NCBI GenBank assembly: GCA_030624805.1
Contig: JAUXJL010000107.1
Span: 1 to 6,898 of the forward strand
DNA from: Acidimicrobiia bacterium
GTDB lineage: Bacteria; Actinomycetota; Acidimicrobiia; Spongiisociales; SHLN01
Direction: 5' to 3'
Length of the DNA: 6,898 nucleotides
The translations under genes and the position numbers were made by a program. The notes beneath the pieces are model-generated. The model saw only the letters and a program-made list of their open reading frames with translations, did no database searches and was not told the origin of the DNA. This document shows positions 1-5,791 of this stretch, piece after piece (position 1 is the first letter of the stretch; the number at the start of each line of letters is the position of its first letter).

Positions 1-4
1 CAGC

Positions 5-17
5 GCTGGTCACCAGC
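5..17. promoter_or_regulatory. Perfect palindrome upstream of carD
   Basis: GCTGGTCACCAGC is a perfect inverted repeat with 6-bp arms around a central C. It ends five bases before the carD -10 box, so it covers the spacer and -35-proximal region where a repressor or activator dimer could bind. The window begins too close by to show whether it instead belongs to the end of an upstream gene. An operator role is inference; only the symmetry and position are seen. Confidence 0.4.
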
Positions 18-22
18 CGCTG

Positions 23-28
23 TATGAT
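23..28 (+). promoter_or_regulatory. Probable carD operon -10 box (leaderless start)
   Basis: TATGAT fits the actinobacterial sigma-A -10 consensus (TANNNT) and ends 9 bases before the carD ATG. A transcript starting 6-9 bases after the box would begin at or within about three bases of the start codon. No Shine-Dalgarno-like purine run lies between box and ATG, which supports a leaderless mRNA, a common arrangement in actinobacteria. The -35 region would fall at or outside the left edge of the window and cannot be judged. Confidence 0.6.
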
Positions 29-37
29 CCCGCACCG

Positions 38-817
38 ATGACCACACGAAAAACTGCCAAGAAACCCTCGACCAAAAAACCCGCAGCCAAGAACCCGGCC
101 CCCACGAAGGCACAGACCAAGAAGCCGGCTGCCAAGAAGCCCGCTGCCAAGAAGTCTACGCCGAAAAAGGCTGCCAACAAGGCGGTGCCGAAGAAGACCA
201 CGGCCAAGAAGCCGGCTGCGAAAAAGCCTGCCGCCAAGAAGCCCGGTACAAAGAAATCGGCCGCCTCGGCTGCGGCCGAAACGCCCGAGGCGGCTCCCCG
301 CCCTCCTAAACCCTCCAAATTCAAGGTCCAGGACAAGGTCGTATATCCCCATCACGGTGCCGCGATCATTGTCAAGAAAGAGAAGCAACCGGTCGATGGA
401 AAGAGGGTGGACTACTTCGTACTCGAGGTAGCCACCGATCAGCTGATCGTGCGAGTGCCTGTTGACCGGGCGTCGGAGCTCGGGGTGCGCCCCGTGATTT
501 CCAAGAACGCGGCCCGGAAGGTCTTCGCAGTGTTCCGGGACGAGCCACAAGAGGCAGGCAGCAATTGGAGCCGGTGGTACAAAGTACTCACAGAGAAGAT
601 CAACAGCGGCGACATCTATCAGGTCGCCGAAGTAGTGCGCGATCTCACCTACGCCCAGCAACTGAAGGGCATCTCGCCTGCCCTCAAGCGCATGTTATCC
701 AAGGCTCATCTCATTCTGAACAGCGAGCTCCGCTTCGCCCTCAACCTCGACGAAGACGAGACAGAGAAGCGCATTCTGCGGGCCTTGCCCAAGCTGGAGG
801 TACCGGAAGAGGGGTGA
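38..817 (+). CDS. carD: CarD/CdnL-family RNA polymerase-binding regulator with Lys/Ala/Pro-rich N-terminal tail
   Basis: CarD-type global regulator that binds the RNA polymerase beta subunit and stabilises open complexes, notably at rRNA promoters. Of 259 residues, about 95-255 form the CarD module. It opens FKVQDKVVYPHHGAAI, followed by an RNAP-interaction region ending in LIVRVP (R139 matches M. tuberculosis R47) and a helical DNA-binding part with NWSRWYK, where W177 matches W85, the residue that wedges into the upstream edge of the bubble. Mycobacterial CarD is about 162 residues and starts at the equivalent of residue 93-95. Here some 94 extra residues precede it, built from KKPAAKKP-like repeats resembling histone H1 or HMGA tails, then an Ala/Glu/Pro linker (residues 75-93). 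ATG 38 is chosen because the promoter sits just upstream and the whole tail is in frame. It is the first gene of the operon, 6 bases from the next start. The family call is very secure; nonspecific DNA binding by the tail is inference. Confidence 0.95.
   Translation: MTTRKTAKKPSTKKPAAKNPAPTKAQTKKPAAKKPAAKKSTPKKAANKAVPKKTTAKKPAAKKPAAKKPGTKKSAASAAAETPEAAPRPPKPSKFKVQDKVVYPHHGAAIIVKKEKQPVDGKRVDYFVLEVATDQLIVRVPVDRASELGVRPVISKNAARKVFAVFRDEPQEAGSNWSRWYKVLTEKINSGDIYQVAEVVRDLTYAQQLKGISPALKRMLSKAHLILNSELRFALNLDEDETEKRILRALPKLEVPEEG
50..262 (+). repeat. In-frame Lys/Ala/Pro codon repeats of the CarD tail
   Basis: The tail-coding DNA is made of AAG-AAG-CC(N)-GC(N) type units. The exact 16-mer CCAAGAAGCCGGCTGC occurs at 117-132 and 204-219, an offset of 87 bases (29 codons), so the reading frame is preserved. 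Such low-complexity DNA can gain or lose units by slippage without breaking the gene, and tail length may differ between strains (inference). Confidence 0.75.
808..814 (+). promoter_or_regulatory. Shine-Dalgarno for the PIN-TRAM gene
   Basis: AGAGGGG ends 9 bases before ATG 824 and overlaps the last codons of carD. It supports translation from 824 (or the adjacent ATG at 827) and coupling to carD translation. Confidence 0.6.
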
Positions 818-823
818 CCGGCC

Positions 824-1861
824 ATGATGGTTGAGGCCACACGGCTGCTCGTCACTCTCACCGCGACCGCGGTCGGCTTCATGGTCGGCACGAATATCGG
901 CGATAACTCATCGGTGGTTGGAGCCATCATCGGCGCCGGACTCGGCTACGTTTTCGGCGGGGCATTCGGGAGACTCGTGCGCCGCGCCCTCGATGTCGCT
1001 CCCGGCGTCATTGCGCCCCGATTTAGCGGGCCGCAGCTTTTTGCTGGTGCATTCGGCATTGGCCTGGGCGTAATCGTTGGTCTGGCCATGGCCCTGCCGG
1101 TCGTATGGCTCATGCCACCCGAAGTCGGCTGGCCACTCGGATCACTCGTGGTGCTGCTGGTCAGTGTGTTTTCCGGAACCGTCTTCTCGTCCAGAGCAGA
1201 CGAGCTCCTCGCCTCTGTGGGCCTCGGTGCCCGCAAGCCGCTTGCCGCCCACCGGCTGGATGCAGACCCGAAGTCGTTTCTCGTGGACTCGTCCGCCGCC
1301 ATCGATGGGCGCATTCTTGATCTAGCTCGGAGCGGTTTGGCGCGAGGCCGTCACTGGGTGCCGGCCTTCGTCGTCGACGAACTTCAGGCCATCGCTGATT
1401 CCGGGGATCGCAACCGGCGTCGTCGTGGCCGTCGAGGCCTCGATGTGCTCGAGTCGCTTCGAGACGTGTCCGGCGTCGAACTGGCCATTCTCGAGGAGCA
1501 CGTTCCTGAGTTCCCCGAGGTGGATGCCAAGTTGATCGCCATCGCCGAGCGCAGCGAGGCAACCCTCGTAACCACCGATCACAACCTGGCCATGGCAGCC
1601 GGAGTGCGTGGTGTCACCGTTCTCAACCCGCACCTGGTTGCCGAGTCGCTCCGGCCCCAAGCCGGCGCCGGCGACTTGATCGACGTGACCATCGAGAAGG
1701 TAGGCTCCGAGCCTGGACAGGGAGTTGGCTATCTCGACGACGGCACCATGGTGGTAATCGAGCAGGCGGGACAAGCGGTCGGTAAGACGGTCACCGTGCA
1801 AGTTTCGAACGCAGTACGCACTCAAATGGGTCGCATGCTCTTCGGCCGAATGGCGGCGTGA
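824..1861 (+). CDS. YacL-like membrane-anchored PIN-TRAM domain protein
   Basis: Predicted membrane-tethered ribonuclease-like protein of 345 residues, close to the roughly 360 of Bacillus YacL. The N-terminal part (about 5-121) holds around four hydrophobic segments (near 7-24, 30-48, 72-97 and 105-121) rich in Gly and Ala. A PIN domain follows (about 150-270) with the expected acidic residues: D155 in FLVDSSAAIDGR, D161, E186 in VVDEL, D234 in VDAKL and D252 in TTDHN. A basic stretch RRRRGRRG (198-205) lies inside the PIN domain. The end (about 280-345) is a TRAM-type beta-barrel (GDLIDVTIEKV...GVGYLDDGTMVVIE), a fold that binds RNA in other proteins. The acidic set looks complete, so nuclease activity is possible, but its natural RNA substrate is not known to me. 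Its stop overlaps the ispD start (GTGA), implying translational coupling. In Bacillus the homologue also precedes ispD-ispF, so the linkage is old. Confidence 0.88.
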   Translation: MMVEATRLLVTLTATAVGFMVGTNIGDNSSVVGAIIGAGLGYVFGGAFGRLVRRALDVAPGVIAPRFSGPQLFAGAFGIGLGVIVGLAMALPVVWLMPPEVGWPLGSLVVLLVSVFSGTVFSSRADELLASVGLGARKPLAAHRLDADPKSFLVDSSAAIDGRILDLARSGLARGRHWVPAFVVDELQAIADSGDRNRRRRGRRGLDVLESLRDVSGVELAILEEHVPEFPEVDAKLIAIAERSEATLVTTDHNLAMAAGVRGVTVLNPHLVAESLRPQAGAGDLIDVTIEKVGSEPGQGVGYLDDGTMVVIEQAGQAVGKTVTVQVSNAVRTQMGRMLFGRMAA

Positions 1862-2472
1862 CCGACACCTGGGGAATCGTTGTAGCCGGCGGCAGCGGCG
1901 ACCGCTTCGGTGGACCTAAACAATTCGAGCTGCTCGGGGGCGAGCCCCTGTGGGAGTGGGCACGCCGGTCACTTGTTGAGGGTGGTGTCGCCGAAGTGGT
2001 GCTGGTCGGCAACATGGAAGGCGCAGTCGGTCCCGGGGAGCGTCGGCGCGATTCGGTGGCTGCAGGTCTGGCGATGGTTCCGTCGGATGCTCCTTATGTC
2101 CTTGTGCACGATGCGGCCCGGCCCCTTGCCTCGCCGGCTCTAGTTACAGCGGTGCTCGCTCGGCTACGGCGCGGTGACGCAGCCGGCGTGGTGCCGGCTA
2201 CCGCCGTGAAGGACGCAACCAAACGGGTAGACGGCGAAAGGGTGGTGGCCGTGGTCCCCCGAGACGATCTGGTTTCGGTCCAAACCCCACAAGGGTTCCA
2301 GGCGGCAATGCTGCGAGAGGCCCATGCCTCGGTCGAGGGTGATGCCGCCGACGACGCCGAGTTGGTAGCGGCGATCGGGGGTGTGGTCGTCATCGTCGAC
2401 GGTGAAGTAACCAATGTGAAGGTCACGGTGCCGGCCGACCTCCGGCTGGTGGAGGCGATCCATGCGAGTTAG
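1858..2472 (+). CDS. ispD: 2-C-methyl-D-erythritol 4-phosphate cytidylyltransferase
   Basis: Third enzyme of the MEP isoprenoid pathway: transfers CMP from CTP to methylerythritol 4-phosphate, releasing pyrophosphate, in the cytoplasm. Visible motifs are the nucleotide-binding start VVAGGSGDRFGGPKQ (residues 8-22), RRDSVAAG (63-70), VHDAARP (83-89), the KDATKR segment (118-123), TPQGF (143-147), the ADDAEL segment (164-169) in place of the usual TDEAS, and NVKVT near the end (186-190), whose Lys contacts phosphate in known structures. The GTG start overlaps the preceding stop by four bases; the conserved strand begins at residue 5, so no upstream start is needed. At 204 residues it is shorter than E. 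coli IspD (236), mainly because the segment between LVGN and RRDSV is reduced. Its 3' end overlaps ispF by 11 bases. Family call secure. Confidence 0.95.
   Translation: MTDTWGIVVAGGSGDRFGGPKQFELLGGEPLWEWARRSLVEGGVAEVVLVGNMEGAVGPGERRRDSVAAGLAMVPSDAPYVLVHDAARPLASPALVTAVLARLRRGDAAGVVPATAVKDATKRVDGERVVAVVPRDDLVSVQTPQGFQAAMLREAHASVEGDAADDAELVAAIGGVVVIVDGEVTNVKVTVPADLRLVEAIHAS
2451..2455 (+). promoter_or_regulatory. Shine-Dalgarno for ispF
   Basis: GGAGG, six bases before ATG 2462 and inside the ispD coding region. It fixes the ispF start, which places the conserved WGFDAH motif at residues 5-10. Confidence 0.75.
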
Positions 2473-2935
2473 CTGGGGCTTCGACGCCCACCAGTTCGGT
2501 GGCGAGCCGCCGGTCCGCCTGGCCGGCGTGGTGGTCGACCCTGGGCGTGGAGTGGATGCCACCTCGGACGGCGACGTTGTGGCCCACGCAGTGGCCGACG
2601 CGCTCCTGTCAGTTTGTGGGAAGGGAGATCTTGGCGTCCACTTTCCGTCAGACGATCCTCGATGGGTTGACGCCGACAGCATGGAGTTGCTCCGCCAGGT
2701 CGTAACTCGGTGCCCGGGTGTGAGGGTCACCTTCCTCGACGTAACCGTCATCGCCCAGGAGGTGCGAGTCGCACCTCATCGGGCCGCGATGCAAGACAAT
2801 CTGGCAGACGCCCTCGGCATGGATCCAGGAGCCGTCTCAGTCAAGGCCACCACTACCGACGGAATGGGTGCGATTGGCTCGGGCGATGGGCTGGCTGCGA
2901 CCGCAGTTGTCACCGCCGAGGTGACAGGGCCTTAG
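2462..2935 (+). CDS. ispF: 2-C-methyl-D-erythritol 2,4-cyclodiphosphate synthase
   Basis: Fifth MEP-pathway enzyme: converts the CDP-methylerythritol 2-phosphate intermediate to methylerythritol 2,4-cyclodiphosphate with loss of CMP. Family members are homotrimers with a divalent metal at each active site. The 157-residue length is normal. Metal ligands are visible as D8 and H10 in GFDAHQF and H42 in GDVVAHAVADALL. The substrate loop reads GDLGVHFPSDDP (55-66), and the C-terminal signature is KATTTDGMGAIGSGDG (128-142), where the usual KLGF reads GMGA. It shares an 11-base overlap with ispD and has its own strong ribosome-binding site, so two successive pathway enzymes are made from one message. 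Its TAG stop directly abuts the stop codon of the opposing phosphodiesterase gene, leaving no room for a dedicated terminator. Confidence 0.96.
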   Translation: MRVSWGFDAHQFGGEPPVRLAGVVVDPGRGVDATSDGDVVAHAVADALLSVCGKGDLGVHFPSDDPRWVDADSMELLRQVVTRCPGVRVTFLDVTVIAQEVRVAPHRAAMQDNLADALGMDPGAVSVKATTTDGMGAIGSGDGLAATAVVTAEVTGP

Positions 2936-3655
2936 TCACGAGGCAAGTGCAGCCGCGGCGGCGGCCGGGTCGTTTGTGACCACCCCGGTGACTCCTGCCT
3001 GGCGTAATGCCACGATGGCATCCGGTTCGTCCACCGTCCAGGCAAACAGCCACATTCCGAGTTGGGTTGCCGCTTCGGCCAGATCCGCTCCTCCGACCAG
3101 AGAAACTCCTGGCGGATGGACTGCCTTATGTCCACGCTTGTGGGTGGCTTCGAGCTCATCGAGGACGTCAGCATCTGTCCTGATGAGCTGGCCGGTCGCC
3201 ACCTCCTTCCGTAGCTCGTGCACCCGATCAACCGTATCTGGGTGGAATGAGGAAATCACGACCCGATCCTGCCAGTCGTGTTCGACCACCCAGGCCACCA
3301 CTGCCTCGGCAACCGATTCGCCCGGGTCGAAGTCGGGTTCGCCCGGTGAATTCTTGATCTCAATGTTGACAAGGAGGCCTTCACACGCAGCCATCGCCTC
3401 GGCAAAGGTGGCGATGTTGGGCCGGCGCGCCCGCAGCTCCTCTCCGGTGAGTTCGACGATGGCCTCCCCGCCACCGATGACGGCGTCGTGGTGGACAATC
3501 AGCAGTCCATCGGCTGTCCGGCGTACATCAAGCTCGACGCCATCGGCGCCCTGCTCCGCCGCCTTCCGGAAGGCTCTTACCGTGTTCTCGGGGGCGTGTG
3601 CGGATGCGCCTCGATGGCCAAGTATGAGAAAACGATCAGAATCGAGGGTCAGCAT
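2936..3655 (-). CDS. Glycerophosphodiester phosphodiesterase (GDPD family)
   Basis: Hydrolyses glycerophosphodiesters to glycerol 3-phosphate and an alcohol, or acts on related phosphodiesters in lipid turnover. The 239-residue protein has the full TIM-barrel signature: LGHRGASAHAPENT (12-25) with H14, R15, E23 and N24; ELDVRRTADG (41-50) with metal-binding E41 and D43; the catalytic HD at 56-57 in IVHHD; NIEIK (97-101); SSFHP (135-139); FAWTVDEP (204-211); and VTNDP (226-230). There is no signal peptide or membrane segment, so it is probably cytoplasmic. It lies antisense inside an otherwise co-directional actinobacterial cluster, between ispF and cysS. A TACGGT box (3669 down to 3664) ends 8 bases before the ATG with no Shine-Dalgarno, so a leaderless transcript is likely. 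Family certain; exact substrate unknown. Confidence 0.93.
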   Translation of the reverse strand: MLTLDSDRFLILGHRGASAHAPENTVRAFRKAAEQGADGVELDVRRTADGLLIVHHDAVIGGGEAIVELTGEELRARRPNIATFAEAMAACEGLLVNIEIKNSPGEPDFDPGESVAEAVVAWVVEHDWQDRVVISSFHPDTVDRVHELRKEVATGQLIRTDADVLDELEATHKRGHKAVHPPGVSLVGGADLAEAATQLGMWLFAWTVDEPDAIVALRQAGVTGVVTNDPAAAAAALAS

Positions 3656-3675
3656 CTCAGCTAACCGTACCTACC
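3656..3675. promoter_or_regulatory. 20-bp divergent intergenic region with overlapping -10-like boxes
   Basis: Only 20 bases separate the two divergent start codons. On the minus strand TACGGT (3669-3664) fits TANNNT and ends 8 bases before the phosphodiesterase ATG. On the plus strand the weaker AACCGT (3663-3668) ends 7 bases before the cysS ATG. The two boxes share five positions, so RNA polymerase could not occupy both at once. Neither gene has a Shine-Dalgarno sequence in this gap. The boxes are seen; promoter activity is inferred, and the plus-strand one is weak. Confidence 0.4.
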
Positions 3676-5094
3676 ATGACCGCCATGCAGGTGTTCAACT
3701 CGCTCGGCCGCGAGTCCCAAACTTTCACCCCCCGCCAGGAGGGAAAGGTGGCGATGTACGTGTGCGGGCCAACCGTGCAGGCTGCTCCCCATATTGGCCA
3801 TGGACGCAGTGCGGTGGCTTTCGACGTCATCCGCCGCTATCTCGAGTGGCGAGGGTTCGACGTCACCTACGTGGTGAACATCACTGACGTTGAGGACAAG
3901 ATCATCGCGGCGGCGGCAGAGCGAGGTGTGTCGGCAGACGTCGTTGCGACCGAGACCGCCGAGCAGTTCCGCACCGCCTACCGGCTCCTGAACGTTCGCC
4001 CGCCCGATATCGAGCCGAAGGCCACCGACCATATCCCCGAAATGATCACATTCATCGAAGAGCTCATCGCCTCGAAGCATGCCTACCCGGCTCCCAACGG
4101 CGATGTCTACTTCGCGGTGCGCTCCTACGAGCCGTACGGACAACTTTCTGGGCGCAAGATCGACGACCTAATTTCCGGGTCACGAATCGAACCCGGCGAG
4201 GACAAGCGGGACCCGCTCGACTTCGCGTTGTGGAAGGCGGCCAAGCCGGGTGAGCCACATTGGGACTCGCCATGGGGGAGCGGGCGCCCCGGATGGCACA
4301 TCGAATGCTCGGCGATGGCCCGGAAATATCTCGGCCATGGTTTCGATTTCCACGGCGGCGGCACCGACCTGGCGTTTCCGCATCATGAGAACGAGGTTGC
4401 CCAGGCCGAGGCCGCTTACGGAGCCCCCTTTGCCCGCTACTGGCTGCACAATGGCATGGTCAACCTCAGCGGCGAGAAGATGGCCAAGTCGACCGGGTTG
4501 ATGGTTGACTTGCTCGAGTCGCTCGTCCAATACCCGCCGTTGGCCATGCGATTGTTCTATTTGCGGACCCATTACCGGAGACCGGTCGACTTCACGGTCG
4601 AGGCGGTCGAGGATGCTGTTAAGGCTCTGGAGCGGCTGTGGGCTTTTCGGAGAAGGTTCCCAGGTGGTCCCAAGCAAGAAGCCCTGCCAGATGCGATGAA
4701 TCGCTTCCAGGCTTTTATGGACGACGACTTCGATACGGCCGGGGCGTTGTCGGTGCTCTTTGATCTGGTCCGAGAAGGAAATGGTCGTCTCGACGCGGGT
4801 GAGCCGGTTGGTGGCTGGGTGGCCGCCTATGACGAGTTCATCGAGGTGCTTGGTCTCAGTGAGCCGCCAGTCGAAGTCGACGACCTCAGTCCGGCGCTCG
4901 ACAAACTCGCCGAGAGGTTCAAGATCGAGCCGGCGGGAGATCCGGTTGCTACCGTCGAACGGCTCGTTGAGGTTCGGACCCGGGCGCGAGCCGACAAGGA
5001 CTTCGCGTTGTCAGACGCGGTGCGCGATGAATTGGCAGTTCTCGGCATTCTCGTGGAGGACGCAGCAGGTGGCACCCGCTGGCATCGGCAGTAG
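3676..5094 (+). CDS. cysS: Cysteinyl-tRNA synthetase
   Basis: Class I synthetase that charges tRNA-Cys with cysteine. At 472 residues it is the usual length. The catalytic core shows the zinc and cysteine site C30 in MYVCGPTV, the HIGH motif at 39-42 (exactly HIGH), WHIECSAM with C211, and the FPHHENE zinc ligands (H236, E240). The KMSKS loop is GEKMAKSTG (266-274). A helical region and a small C-terminal domain follow, ending in the family's GTRWHRQ tail. I considered MshC, the related mycothiol ligase, but the complete C-terminal tRNA-binding part and the ispF/rlmB neighbourhood favour CysS. ATG 3676 has no Shine-Dalgarno; ATG 3685 is an alternative that would remove only MTA. Either could serve a leaderless or near-leaderless message. 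Its 3' end contains the ribosome-binding site and first codons of the methyltransferase gene. Confidence 0.96.
   Translation: MTAMQVFNSLGRESQTFTPRQEGKVAMYVCGPTVQAAPHIGHGRSAVAFDVIRRYLEWRGFDVTYVVNITDVEDKIIAAAAERGVSADVVATETAEQFRTAYRLLNVRPPDIEPKATDHIPEMITFIEELIASKHAYPAPNGDVYFAVRSYEPYGQLSGRKIDDLISGSRIEPGEDKRDPLDFALWKAAKPGEPHWDSPWGSGRPGWHIECSAMARKYLGHGFDFHGGGTDLAFPHHENEVAQAEAAYGAPFARYWLHNGMVNLSGEKMAKSTGLMVDLLESLVQYPPLAMRLFYLRTHYRRPVDFTVEAVEDAVKALERLWAFRRRFPGGPKQEALPDAMNRFQAFMDDDFDTAGALSVLFDLVREGNGRLDAGEPVGGWVAAYDEFIEVLGLSEPPVEVDDLSPALDKLAERFKIEPAGDPVATVERLVEVRTRARADKDFALSDAVRDELAVLGILVEDAAGGTRWHRQ
5055..5060 (+). promoter_or_regulatory. Shine-Dalgarno that sets the methyltransferase start
   Basis: GGAGGA lies inside the cysS coding region, with 8 bases to the GTG at 5069. 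Further in-frame sequence upstream is the shadow of cysS, so this site is the reason for choosing GTG 5069 over any upstream start. Confidence 0.75.
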
Positions 5095-5791
5095 GGTCGA
5101 AGGGGTCCATGCCGTCGCCGCGGCTCTGGCAGCCGGCCGAGTTCGTCGCCTAACAATTGAGCGGGGAAGGAAGCTCGGACCGCTCCGCCAAATGGCCAAG
5201 GGCCTTCCCATCGCGGAAGTCGATGACGTTCGCGATGTGGCTGAGACCACTGCACCCCAGGGAATTGTCGCCGACTGCGAGCCCATCATGTCGAGCACGC
5301 TCAAGACTCTCGTAGCGCAGGCCGGGAAACCGTCCCTGGTAGTCCTCGACCATCTTGAAGACCCACACAACTTGGGGGCGGTGGCCAGGTCGGCGCTGGC
5401 GGCCTCGGCCACCGGCATGGTCGTGGCAGCCCGCCGGGCCGCGCCGTTTGGGGCAGCCGCCTTCAAGGCCGCCGCCGGAGCCCTCGAACAGCTTCCCGTA
5501 GCAATCGTGAACTCGGTCGCCGATGCGGTGGCCCGTCTCGAAGAGCTCGCCGTTTGGACAGTGGGTCTTGATGCCGGTGCTGAGGAGTCTGTTTTCGAGT
5601 GTCCGCTCTTTTCCGAAGCCGTTGCGGTGGTTATTGGTGGAGAGGGTGGGGGACTAAGCCGTTTAGTCCGGGATCGGGTCAGCAAGCTGGTCCGGATCCC
5701 GATGGCACCGGGTGTTGAGTCGCTCAATGCTTCTGTCTCGGCGGCGCTCGCCATGTTCGAGGTGACCCGGGTTAGGTCTCAGCATCAGTGA
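5069..5791 (+). CDS. rlmB: SpoU/TrmH-family 23S rRNA 2'-O-ribose methyltransferase (RlmB-like)
   Basis: SAM-dependent SPOUT methyltransferase; RlmB methylates the 2'-O of G2251 in 23S rRNA, in the P-loop of the peptidyl transferase centre. From GTG 5069 the protein is 240 residues, matching the family (about 243). The N-terminal substrate-binding part starts GSRVEGVHAV and runs to about residue 80. The trefoil-knot SAM domain carries motif 1, LDHLEDPHNLGAVAR (93-107), with N101 and R107; motif 2, IGGEGGGLS (189-197), with E192; and motif 3, IPM...ESLNASVS (210-224), with N220. It overlaps cysS by 26 bases, so the two are probably translationally coupled, as in the mycobacterial cysS-methyltransferase pair. 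The last 20 bases overlap the convergent membrane-protein gene. The family is secure; the exact target nucleotide is inferred from similarity and context. Confidence 0.9.
   Translation: MAPAGIGSRVEGVHAVAAALAAGRVRRLTIERGRKLGPLRQMAKGLPIAEVDDVRDVAETTAPQGIVADCEPIMSSTLKTLVAQAGKPSLVVLDHLEDPHNLGAVARSALAASATGMVVAARRAAPFGAAAFKAAAGALEQLPVAIVNSVADAVARLEELAVWTVGLDAGAEESVFECPLFSEAVAVVIGGEGGGLSRLVRDRVSKLVRIPMAPGVESLNASVSAALAMFEVTRVRSQHQ

Noticed and set aside
10..336. Leftward open frame of about 108 codons rich in Ala, Gly and Phe
   Set aside because: It is the antisense of the Lys/Ala/Pro codon repeats (AAG read backwards gives CTT and neighbouring frames give Phe/Leu). The regular pattern is a by-product of the CarD tail and there is no supporting start signal.
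2976..3887. Long rightward open frame of about 300 codons opposite the phosphodiesterase
   Set aside because: It is rich in Ser, Arg and Thr with no domain, and it overlaps a complete GDPD gene with all catalytic motifs as well as the start of cysS. It is typical of antisense frames in GC-rich DNA.
4760..5068. Upstream extension of the methyltransferase frame
   Set aside because: This part is a shifted shadow of cysS with Ser/Arg-rich composition. The family-length protein begins at GTG 5069, which has a well-placed GGAGGA.
3676..5094. Alternative call as mycothiol ligase MshC
   Set aside because: MshC is a CysS paralogue, but this gene has the complete C-terminal tRNA-binding region ending GTRWHRQ, and it sits in the standard cysS position before rlmB.
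5011..5754. Leftward open frame of 247 codons opposite rlmB
   Set aside because: The composition is low-complexity Ala/Ser/Thr and no motifs are present. The plus strand encodes all three SPOUT motifs.
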